Assembly (NCBI GenBank): GCA_015501585.1
Contig: JADNRY010000642.1
Location: forward strand, 1 to 33,112
Direction: 5' to 3'
DNA length: 33,112 nucleotides
Origin: Rhodocollybia butyracea
Taxonomy: Eukaryota > Basidiomycota > Agaricomycetes > Agaricales > Omphalotaceae
Part shown: in pieces, positions 8,693 to 18,689 of the stretch
Numbering within the stretch: position 1 is the first letter of the stretch
How the letters are laid out: each line of letters begins with the position of its first letter
Notes under the pieces: model-generated
Databases searched by the model: none
What the model was told of the DNA's origin: nothing
The model's input: the letters and a program-made list of their open reading frames with translations, nothing else
Position numbers and translations under genes: made by a program

Positions 8693-10189
8693 CTAGCAGG
8701 CCAAAGTCAGATCATATTCCCACGAGCTGCCACCCACAAACAAGTTTCATCAATAATCTCTCAACCCAGGTTAATATTTCGTATATTTCCGAGATAAGTA
8801 GAGGTAAAGGAAGTTCGCAGGTGCGCTCATGGATTGTTTCGATCTAATTGTTTCATCGCTCACACCAGTTTTCAGTGGGTCCAAACATGCCGGCGCTCTG
8901 ATTTGGAGAACTTTGCAAGAGCAATATGGCTAGTAATATGGGTCCCCTTATCTTTTCAACTCCAGGTGATACTTAAGTCTCTATTACACGCGTAGTCCCC
9001 TTTCAAGACAATTTCTCGACAAAAATCCCGGCTCACTATAACACATTCTCCCAATATTTTCGATCCTGGCGATCAAAACTACGAGGATGGTTCTTGTAGC
9101 AAAACCAGATTTATCGACAACGAGCCCGAGCTGTTAGAGTATACTTACTGTTGCTCGGTCGCTCCGCCTCTTAGGTAATTAGTAGTTTATTGTACGTACG
9201 TACATTAGATAATCTAATCGTTCTTGTTCCTTGACCACCATGTCGTTGCGATTCCGCTCGCTATGAGTGTCGACGTTCCCGTTTGCATCAACACGAGCCC
9301 AACGGCGAGCCTTGCAATGATGGTGATGATTGGTTGACACAACTTGTTTACCCTCGTTCTCTCCTTCTCCTGTGCGCGCTGGCCGTTCTCGGAAACGCAA
9401 GATCCCGGTCACTGAAGATGAACAATCCGAAGGTGATGCGACTCCTCAAGTTTTGCGCCGTTGTTCGGCGGGGCTCCAAACAAAGGCGTTAATCAACTGA
9501 TTGAATGCTCATTGACAACTAATCCTTTTCACTCTGGCTTACAACTTTCATTTTGCTTACAGTATATATCCTTGTTGCGTGTTTCTCTTGGACTTCTTTG
9601 CAAACTCGTGTGATTCATATCTTCATTTCTTTTCCTTGCGCTATCCTGTACTTGTATTGCTTAAGTATATCATTGTGAATCGCTTTGTTCAAGTAGTTCT
9701 GCTTGTATGTTTCGTATTCTGAATCAAGATGCATTTCTGTATGTCGAAGCCCATTGAGTCCTGTGATACTGTTCGCCATCCTTGAACCCCCGTCATACAC
9801 GATATCCACTACCATGCATGATACTCAAATTCCATATGTGATAATCCCCGCCATGATAACCCCCGCCACGCATGATGATCAACGGGGGAGTAGCGTGTTT
9901 ACTCACCCCACCACGGATGGCCTGAATTACAGGTATGATAGGGGTATATAAACATTTTAGTGATGGGGCGCCTAATACGAACTTGAAATGGGCATCTCTT
10001 AAGAAACTTGAACTCGGAGACTAAGGAGACTGAGGGAAAATCGTCTTCGCGGCGTATCGAGGCCAGTAGCAAGAGAGGGCTTTCAATTTCACTGCTCAGA
10101 GAAGGAAGTCATGGGACATTATGGTGTCATCCGTTCGTTCGTGAACATATAAAGGCCTGCTCTAATGCCTCGGAATTTCTCCAACCATC
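8693..10189. other. intergenic, no confident gene
   Basis: About 1.5 kb. It probably contains an upstream exon of the kinase-like gene (an open leftward stretch about 8770-8860 is a candidate). On the + strand about 9340-9492 a basic, acidic-tailed open stretch (RKRKIPVTEDEQSEGDATPQ) looks protein-like, but I cannot connect it to a start. An ACGTACGTAC run lies near 9195. 9780-9900 has repeated CCCCGCC/ATGAT words. Confidence 0.4.
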
Positions 10190-11762
10190 ATGCCTAGCCT
10201 TATTACAACAGCCCCCCAGATTCCTCACTATAAACCAGCCCCAGTCACTATAGAAGCTTGTAGGTTCCCTTTGTAGATGGTTTTCCGAGGATTTTGACCC
10301 TTCTCTATAGTGGACTATGCTGATCTCGCCATTATTGACCTTAGTGGCTTCAAGGACAGCACTCTGGAAGAACGTGTTGAACTTGCATCGCATCTTCGGA
10401 AAGCCATGTCGACGCAAGGGTTCTTCTATGTGGTGGGTCATGGCTACTCGAAGGAACAGGTCAGTGATTCCGAGAGTTTTTCGGCTCTAAACCCGACCCA
10501 TTCAGATGGAGCGCGTGTTTGATATCGCAGACGTCCCATTCTCACAAGTCAGTGACGATGAGAAACAAAAGTACATAGCGTCGCCGAAACAAACGGGATC
10601 TTATCAAGGGTATAAGCTGCGTAAATACTGGGTAGATGCCTCTATGTTTCTTGGGCTTATCCCTCGCTTACGCTCGTGCTAGCACGTTGATGGTGGGTAC
10701 GCGATCAGGTTGAGAACTACAGCAGTGTGTGGTTCTTTTAAACTTTTTCTTCCATCCGAATAACTTGTTTAGTCAACCATCATGTCAACATGCGCAGCCA
10801 TCCAGAAGCTATTCGACCAGTTCTTCCAGAAATAAGCAAGTTTGCACGACATTCGCATTTTAACGTTCTCGATCCCATCTTGAGGTGGCTCGTTCTCACA
10901 TTTATTGGTTAATCCCCTAATACCCGGTTCCTCTCATTCTGCAGGCTTATGGCTCTCGGATTAGAGCTTCCGGAAGATACCTTGCTCAATATGCATGGAT
11001 GGGATAAGGAATCAGAAACCTACGGTATTCTTTCTTAAGCTTTTAAGGCACGCCGAGCCCCAACTCTTGTTTAGTTCGTTTCATGAAATATTTTCCACGA
11101 AATGCCGAAGACGAAGAGAAATCGAAAGTTGTTTGGCTGAAAGGTAGGGTTTCACGAGCATAAGGATCACGCGGTTTACACTGACGCGGGTTGTGGGAAA
11201 GGCCATACAGGTATTTACCTTTCCCTGAAATTTTCTGTCTGCACATGTCTATGATTCGATAGATATTGGAACCGTTACGGTCCTCTATAGCCAACCTGTT
11301 GCCGCTTTGCAGATCCTAACTCGCGACGGCTCATGGAAATGGATCAAGCATATCGATAATGCTATCGTAAGTTTGGGAAATCCCGTGGGGAAGAATCGTC
11401 GATTCATTGCTCAAGTGCATACATACAGGTAGTTAACGCCGGAGATGTCATGGAAATCTTAAGTGGAGGAATTTATCCAGCCACAGTTCATAGGTATGTA
11501 TATTGGCATTTTTTCTAAGTGGAGTTGTTTTACTTTGCTATGGGTGACGACGAAGTCAAGCTTGCACCTCTAACCGAAAGTCCCCTCTTACAACGTGAGG
11601 TGTTAAGCGGCGCTTTGAAAAGGACGAAGATGCACCTTCGATGGGGAATGGCGCAAGGCCCGTACTTCTGCCTACGGACAGACTGCACTGAGAAAATCGG
11701 ACAAAGAGGAAAGAATTGAAGAAGAAATAGTTACTGGAGTTGTTGTGAAGCACTACAATTAA
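10190..11762 (+). pseudogene. 2-oxoglutarate/Fe(II) oxygenase (isopenicillin-N-synthase-like), frame-broken
   Basis: Starts MPSLITTAPQIPHYKPAPVT at 10190. Exons: 10190-10259, 10311-10459, 10506-10631, 10683-10724, 10773-10884, 10945-11024, 11075-11143, 11202-11210, 11263-11366, 11429-11493 and about 11517-11762. N-terminal block: AIIDLSGF...GFFYVVGHGY (DIOX_N type). Core: RFMKYFPRN...VVWLKGHTDIGTVTVLYSQP, with HTD as the HxD iron ligands, then GDVMEILSGGIYPATVHR with the distal His. The gene is damaged. Near 10695 one base is missing between HVDGG and VRDQVENYS. After HR the segment expected to hold the 2-oxoglutarate-binding Arg (RxS/RxG) is absent before FYFAMGDDEVKLAP. Two more frame changes fall near 11597 and 11645, before WRKARTSAYGQTALRKSDK and the end VVVKHYN. 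Such enzymes use O2 and 2-oxoglutarate; the substrate cannot be told. Assembly error could explain some of the breaks. Confidence 0.8.
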
Positions 11763-13134
11763 TCTGTGTCCTACATAGTCTCGACTGATGCAATTATGTG
11801 CAAAAGTGTTTTATGGAGAGAGGATGTTGTACAATGTTTACCATTTAGTACCCTTCTAGTAAGTAGCTCCTCGGCCAATACCGAGTTACTCCAGCGTAAA
11901 TTACAGAACTAGGAGATCTCCTGTTGGCTGAGGGTTCTAAGGCAAGTGCTCTATACGAATAAGACTGATACATTACTAGTAGTACTACTCATCTAGTGTA
12001 TGACTTGGCGTGTACTTTTCCGTCCTCGACTAAGGCAATGATGTCGTCCACATCGCCAATCCGTCTCAAAGCCGGTATATTGCAATCGTCTGCAACTGTG
12101 AAAGGAACATAGTACAAAAATAGGGCAGCACGTATCGTGTATATGTATCCACTCTTGCTGCAGCTGTAGTGCACTATTTCTTTGAACGTCGACGTTGGCA
12201 TCTAATATAATCCACTTGACGCGTCCGCAGCTGGCCTACGCTCCCATCCTAGTCTCTTACTGCGTTCACCAATAGCCAAGTTGGCCTAGCTAAGGTCTCT
12301 GTTAGTTCTTCAGTGAAATTTATGTAGTTGATTCACGAGTCTGTTCGACTTCAACATGCCTTATATATAACTTTGGACTAATCAAGATTTCATGCCCCAA
12401 TAAACATATGGTTTCCCCACCCCCCTTCAATGGTATTCCTCAGTGACGTGTATTTCTGTCGCTCGGTGCACTCTGACAAAAAAGAGAGTACATTTTCAGC
12501 CGCTAACTGAAGGTCACCAGTGTCTTCGCAGAGGTGGAGTATGTGCCTCTGATGACAGAGATTAACGGTCGCATTGGATCCTGCGTAGAAGATGATAACA
12601 TACACAGCTCTTAAGTGTTCTGGATGGTGCGTCGGAAGGCTTGTATCATCTGGTAGCGGCCATTGACGAAACAGAATTACAGGATGCAATTCACGGTCAG
12701 AAGTCGCAACTCGAAGATAAGAAAAGTCCCCCATTCTCAGTCCTCTGCTATAGTGGTCGGAGGACGTCCATCGTAATCGGATGACATCCTTAGCTCAACT
12801 GGGGTGCATAGTAATACTATCTATGTCGACCCAGTATTGAAAATGAATCTTCTCACAATCAAGTTATTCAATTGAGCTCTCAGATCTCAGTATTTATATA
12901 AGAAAAAAGTAGACCAAAGCTACGCAAAGAACGGTAAAGTACAGAACAAGCAACTACTGTGGAATTGGTTGGGAAACTTGCAGAAGGGTAACTGATGAAC
13001 TAGGAGAATACGGCGATAATATCGATAAGTAGTGAAAAACAATCACTAAGTATTTACTTCGATTACTGATTAGAGTAAAATCGAAAAAGGCGGAGCTAGG
13101 TAGCACAAAAAGGTCAGCTATTTAGGGATATGTA
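11763..13134. other. intergenic, weak open frames only
   Basis: Two leftward open stretches, 12201-11989 (ending DVDDIIALVEDGKVHAKSYT) and 12734-12390 (containing CEDTGDLQLAAENVLSFLSE), look slightly protein-like. I do not recognise them and no convincing splice joins them. They could be exons or relics of one unrecognised leftward gene. Confidence 0.3.
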
Positions 13135-13837
13135 GTGATTAGTCGAGGAGTCCATGCTTATATGCACCACGAGGAGATTTGTATGTCATGCAACTTAATT
13201 CTAGACGAAAGGTTGTTCTATCCGCGGAGGTCCTTAGCAAATAGTAGAGCGACGAGTCCTGGACCCTTGGGCCGGATTCCCCGAAGTCCCGACAAAGTAG
13301 AAGCACTTGAGCCTGCGCCTCCCGGAGTTTTCGCACTTACAGGTGGCGTCAGCAAACCATACTTTGCAGAGTCTACTCTCATTGCATTAGTTAAGAATGT
13401 GAAGAGATTCAAGTTGCAGCTTACTTTTGTCACGTCGGACAACGCTCTCAGAGACAACGTCGGTGATCTCTCCTTTCCCTTTCCCTTGTCCGTTAAGCGA
13501 GGATGTCTTTCTTGATCAACGATGTCCGAAGTGACTGGAACCTTAGCAAAGCTTTGACTCTCGATTGAGTGTACTGTACAGCCAACCTGGGGCTCGGAGT
13601 AGCTAGACTACATGTGTCAGCATGCAGAACTGTTCAAGATCCCATTCAGTGCATACCAATCGGAGAGGCAATCCAGTTCTGAACATGGTGTCTCGATACT
13701 GGTACACTGGTGTTGGCTCTTGCTCGCGAAATGAATGGGTGTTCCGGAGGAGAGGAAGAGTGGAACGCTGGGCTAATTTCGGTGTAGATATACGGATCGT
13801 AGTGGCATCGGTAACATGAGAAATAGTGAAGCTGCGA

Positions 13838-14150
13838 CCTTCCCGAGTACCTGCGCGCGAAATACCGCGGATGGGCTGACCTCGGTAGTATTTCTGGAAG
13901 TTTGAGATCTATCAACGGGATTTTCCAACGCCGAGAGAGATTTCTCTTTATTAAAAAATCTTCCGCCTGAGCTTTCAGGGTGAACAGCTCGATTTGCAGA
14001 TATGGGAGTACGAGACTCAGCTTTGCAGCAAATCAGACCTAGAAAGGATCGAAGAGGCTCTACACTCACTAGTCCAAGTCGCCCAGGACCGTGCTCGCGG
14101 TCTATTTGTTTTGATCTCGCCCATTGGCACTGGCAAACGCCGGTGAATAT
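13838..14150 (+). pseudogene. possible relic exon of an unrecognised coiled-coil protein
   Basis: An open + strand stretch of about 60 codons reads GEQLDLQIWEYETQLCSKS, DLERIEEALHSLVQVAQDRA, GLFVLISPIGTGK and then stops. The heptad-like spacing of hydrophobic residues and the charge pattern look coding. Upstream, in another frame (from about 13838), EYLRAKYRGWADLGSISGS may belong to it. No start, no family and no clean splice sites are visible, so it may be chance or a degraded gene. Confidence 0.25.
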
Positions 14151-14186
14151 GGTGTGTAGGCTCTGCATCATCTGGGGTTTCGTCAA

Positions 14187-15940
14187 CAGGCGTCAGTAAG
14201 CCAAGGAGAGCTACTGAGCCTTGCTCTGGAATAATAAGGGCTTCAGCTTGGGTGGACTGGACAGACTGTTAGCATCGGCTAAAGTCCGAGATTCATAAAA
14301 AGAGACTTTGAGCATCTATTTATGCACTCACTTATATCCACAGACATCGGATCCATCGTCATTGAAGATGTAGGTTGGATTGAGTCGTGGGATGCAATGA
14401 AATGCACATTATCTTCGAGGCCCACGGACATTAATTATGCCTCTTAGCGCAGCTCTGAAGGTACAAGAGTCGCAAGGGCGTCCTGGTAATAGTACGATCC
14501 ATTGAGGATCTGAGCGCTGAGGTTATGTACCATTCAGGACCAGTTTGAACTTTCCCCTATACTTTTCGGATGAGTAATTTGTTCGTATCAATCGCGGTGT
14601 TCAAGGGCATTGGTTAAGCGTTTTCATTTCGCAGACTCGGTATCGATGATTATAATCAGCAAACCGGCGGGCCGGTTCAAGGAGAACGAACGATCTTATC
14701 TATGTAATGCAGGGAAGGCCTCAGTTTTCCAAGAATTGAAACGGAACTAACATAGGACTATTCACGAAAGCCATTGGACAACTTGAAGTATTTATCACGG
14801 ACCACTTATTCCCAGCTGGCCATCTCCACTCAGTCCGGAGCAGAGCTTACAAATGAGTGGTAAAACTTCAACGCCGCGGCACGCATTATCACTCGGAGTC
14901 GGGAGTGACAATCGGAAGTGCAGGTGGAGGATGAACTAACTCAAATACTGATCTTCGGGGCAGTAACCTGTAATTAACTAATACAGGGATTTGCTTCATA
15001 CTAGTATCAAGGTACTTGTTCGAAAAGCGTATACAGTGCTGCTCACATATATATCCAGACTGCTAGTCGAGAGTCGGAAGCGAAGACACTGTCAACCGAC
15101 ATATGTCAATTAAAATGCGAAGCACTCAGAGAGCCTGGCCTGGCCCCAAGCTAAGAGTGGCTAAAAAACCGAATTATTTAGACTAGAGAATTTCCCTCTA
15201 AGCCTGGGGTTGTACGTACGCCGACCTGATGGTACTCTAAGAATTCTCAGCGAACACCAAGTTGGAACCAATGGCTTGAGGCAAAGGGGAAAAGATGAAA
15301 AGATGATGGTTGCCGAAAATCAAAACAGGATCAAAACAGAAGGGACTTAAGGAACGAAAAGTCTCTTAATGCTACTAAGTCAAGTCTAGAGCAAGCACGA
15401 AACAATCTATCGCGCTATTGTCGTCCCGGAAAATTTCCTTCGTAAAATGGAAGACATGTGTGCATGAGTCGCGTCTCTAGCGTTTGCTACCAAAATCCCT
15501 ATGCAGTGGGTACCAACTACCTTCAGACTTTATTCCCAGTTGTTGCCATTACCAATGACGGTATCATACACTTTTGAACGGGACTTGGAAAAAAATTCTC
15601 AAGGAATACACATTATTTAATCCAAGGGACAACCATTTCAACCACCATGTTCTCACGGGCGCTAAAAATTCGAAAATATCGAGCTCGTCGTTGAGCCTCT
15701 TCTCTGGTCTCCAGCCTCTCGGAATGCCCAGGTAGTAATGGGCTCAACTACACGACTAAAGGAGAGGGAGATGAGGGATTATGTGCTTGGTTATGCTTAA
15801 TTCTGTCGTTGATTCACCACCTCTCGGCCAGACAGAGTGAAACCCCAGCAATGGGGCCGCGGCTAAGTCCTTCGGGTCTGAACTGTACCATCTCGGTCTG
15901 GTCAATTGGTAGGCATAGCCTGTCCTCTGGCTTCATTAGG
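14187..15940. other. intergenic, nothing recognised
   Basis: About 1.7 kb with no long open frame on either strand, no tRNA-like boxes and no obvious internal repeats. Confidence 0.4.
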
Positions 15941-15953
15941 GACAATGGGGAAA

Positions 15954-17400
15954 ATATATGGTGGCGGCCACGGCTATAGTCGACCAGTTTTCCAACGAAA
16001 ATACCAGTTCTCTGGGATCAATTACTTGATGGAATATCTGGTGGCAGCCTTTACTTTGGCCATAGCTACAACCAGTTTCCATATCGTGCTCTTTTGCTTC
16101 ATCTCTCACTCTCCATATCGTGCTCTTTGGCCTCGTTTTCTCATTGAGTCATTCCGTCCTATCATGGCCCGTGCGCTTAGCTTGGCTATGTCACGTGTGC
16201 CGGCATATTACTTCTGTCGTTATCTTTCTCCCTGCCTGTCGTTATCTTTCTCCCTGCCTGTCGTTATCTTTCTCCCGCCCGGGGCTCTGGGTTATCGTGT
16301 GGGCACTTGGCAGGCTTCAGGCGGCCAGGACAACTTCGCTGGCTACACTTCAGGTAGCAAACATTGGTATGGCATGGCTGCACGCTCTGGCTGGCTCATT
16401 GTCTTGAGTGACGCCAGGCTTCTTTTTGTCTATATCTTTGTTTCTGGGTGGGTAAATCTTCTCTCACATCGTCTTGCGTGTGATGGCTTGCCTGCTTCTC
16501 TCACATCGTCTTGCGGATGGCCCATGCATTGATGTGACGCGTAATTCACTGTCACTGCTAGCTATTGTGTTCTCCCGGTCCCCATCTTTCTCCCGCCCTT
16601 GTCCGTGACTGTCGGTACAGGGTGGCTCTTGAATGTGCCGGGACAATCAGATTATCTCTATGGTGCTCTGTGCAGCGCTGCGCTCGTCTCTCATGCGGGT
16701 CAGGGAGCGGAAGGATCTTCCGAACGATATTCCAACATGTTTTAATACTCCAATCGAAAACGTTCATCAACGTATATGCATTTACGCCGTCGACCGACAT
16801 AACTTTCGAGCGTTGGTCGAGACTCAGTCCCGAGGCTCTATGCATGATCATCGGCTGGTTTTCAAAATAGCAATACCACCATCACTGTACATCCCTTCTT
16901 CATACTTCCTTGAGTCTATGTTTATAGTTGTCATAACAGGACATAGTCAATAATGTTGAAGACTTCAATTGTGTTTGTATTGTTCGTCGTAAGTTTGTCT
17001 GTTTCGCAACGAAAATATTCTATTTTTGCAGACACTATGGTATGAGTACTTCACTCGTCGCAAATAGAAGTATAAATTACATTTCGACATTTGTTTCCAG
17101 TCATCAGTTACATCGCATTCTTTGTGAAATCCATTACCAATGTACGCATCGTCTGTCGCATTCTTACTAGCGACCTGAATTTGTTACGAAGTCTTTTAAG
17201 ATACATATAAGATACATATACACAAAACTCACTCTGCCGGTCAATATCTTTCTCCCGCCCAAGCTTCATTCTTTTTCTCTAAACATTGAAAATATCATAT
17301 GGCAGTGGCCGTGGCTATAGCTCGCCCAGTTCTTCAGTGCTCATTGTTCAGTTGAACGTACACGGTAGCCATGGCTATACCTGTCCAGTTTTCCAGTGAA
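15954..17400. repeat. cluster of short direct repeats (decayed repetitive element)
   Basis: Three imperfect copies of a roughly 40-bp sequence with the core GGC(C/A)NNGGCTATA-(N)-CC(C/A)GTT lie at about 15954-15995, 17291-17339 and 17360-17400; a more diverged one lies near 16040-16085. Other direct repeats lie inside: CATATCGTGCTCTT near 16080 and 16112, CTTCTCTCACATCGTCTTGCG at 16458-16478 and again at 16495-16515, and ATCTTTCTCCCGCCC near 16583 and 17250. The 208-codon open frame at 15906-16532 is made largely of these repeats and is probably not a gene. The origin is unknown; a degraded transposon is possible. Confidence 0.55.
16214..16279. repeat. 22-bp tandem repeat, three units
   Basis: Units at 16214-16235, 16236-16257 and 16258-16279, consensus CTGTCGTTATC followed by TTTCTCCCTGC. 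The first two are identical; the third ends CCCGCC. Single partial copies of the second half recur about 0.3 and 1.0 kb downstream. Confidence 0.85.
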
Positions 17401-18689
17401 TGTCTCAGACGGTATTATACTAGCTATAGCAGTTGCGAGGGCTGAAAAATTTTCAGTGCCTCATCTGTGGTGTAAGGTTCCTATGTCCAAAGACAACTCC
17501 TACTTACTGCGAGAGCTTATCAAACTTGATTTTCTACGAGTTTGTGTTCGATACACTGAATGTATTCGCAATAGTTTGAGCCACATATGTATTATCATAC
17601 TACATGGCTAGAGTCCTTTCTTTCGCTGTGAGATTGCCTTAGAGGAGTTGATCTCTTGAGCTCTGCTTGAGCTTGAGAAGGTTTTGATGCTCCAGTTGCT
17701 GCGTGTAGGGCAATGGTCTGCACTGGCTCCCCTGTTTCTCAAGCTGGGAGTGCAACCCGTTTGTTACTGACACATATGTCTGGCCATAGCATACCTGCAA
17801 TAACTGTTGCTCCTGCCTGACTGTTATATTGTTTGCAATGTGTTATTGGCTGCCTCCCGCCACAGGAGGGTATCACAAGTTATACATGTACCTTTGGCTG
17901 TGAGATTGCATGAGACGTTGATCTTTCTCTGTTAAATGAGCTGGAAAAGGGGTGCAGCACATGTACCTGTGCTAGTTACTGGGCCCGGGAGTGTCTCGTC
18001 TTTGACCATCTGCAGCTTCAAGCGTACCTCTGCATGATCAAAGTACCAAAACATCGCCATGCCTTCACCCAGCTTGTGACCTCAAAATTTGAACCATGCC
18101 CTTGCAATGGAGCGCCTGCACCATGACGAGAGGTATCGGCTACATTCCATGAGATTTGCGGAAATGCCGATTCTGTATGCAGTGTCACGCGCCGATGGGG
18201 CGTGAGGGGCACCTTGGGTTAGTGTATCTGAGCAGTCATTTCCTGTTGGACATGGAGGCGGTGGCCCTGAATTATTGGCTGCTCACCAGGGTTTGTCAAA
18301 CTATGACTTTCTGTGTAGAGTCTTGGGGTCCTCACCCTGACTGCTAAATGTCTTCTCTGGCCAGGAGCCTTATGTTCCTGACCTACGTCAATAAAAAAGA
18401 CATTTAAAAAGCTGGTTCAATAACGTTTACTGAACTTTACATGAATATAAATGAGCGCGTCTATGTAGTTTACTCGTGTGCGCAGTTGGCTTTGTGAGCC
18501 GGAGGTGATTGTGTTCGCTCTGCCACAGCAAAGTCAACTGGGTGCATCCGCGGCACACATATGGCGCAATGTGTGTTGCGCGGGCCCCGGCTGTTCCTCA
18601 ATGGGACCGCGCCGGTTACTTCCTTCCTTCCTTCCTTCCTTCCAAGGCTATGGTTACAAATTATGTTACATAGAATAAAAATAGTCTTT
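17401..18689. other. intergenic, nothing recognised except a microsatellite
   Basis: Open frames are short. The words CTGTGAGATTGC plus a nearby TTGATCT occur twice (about 17626 and 17892), suggesting another diverged direct repeat. It includes the TTCC run at about 18620-18643 and the 3' flank of VPS15. Confidence 0.4.
18620..18643. repeat. (TTCC)6 microsatellite
   Basis: Six perfect TTCC units just past the 3' end of VPS15 (stop codon at 18692), so it may fall in that gene's 3' untranslated region as GGAA repeats. Confidence 0.9.

Noticed and set aside
9283..9492. Possible small gene or last exon with RKRKIPVTEDEQSEGDA
   Set aside because: No start codon, upstream exon or family could be found; kept as a remark in the intergenic entry.
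12390..12734. 114-codon - strand frame containing DLQLAAENVLSFLSE
   Set aside because: Slightly protein-like, but no homologue recalled and no exon to join; mentioned only under the intergenic entry.
13135..13515. 126-codon + frame, with overlapping - strand frames of similar size
   Set aside because: Several frames on both strands are open at once, none resembles a known protein, and no splice sites extend them.
13773..14186. 137-codon - strand frame
   Set aside because: It lies opposite the + strand coiled-coil-like stretch, has no recognisable motif and a non-ATG-like beginning; probably a shadow.
15906..16532. 208-codon open frame on the + strand
   Set aside because: It is built largely from the 22-bp tandem and other direct repeats, with Ser/Leu-rich low-complexity content and no splice or family signal; a chance frame in repeats.
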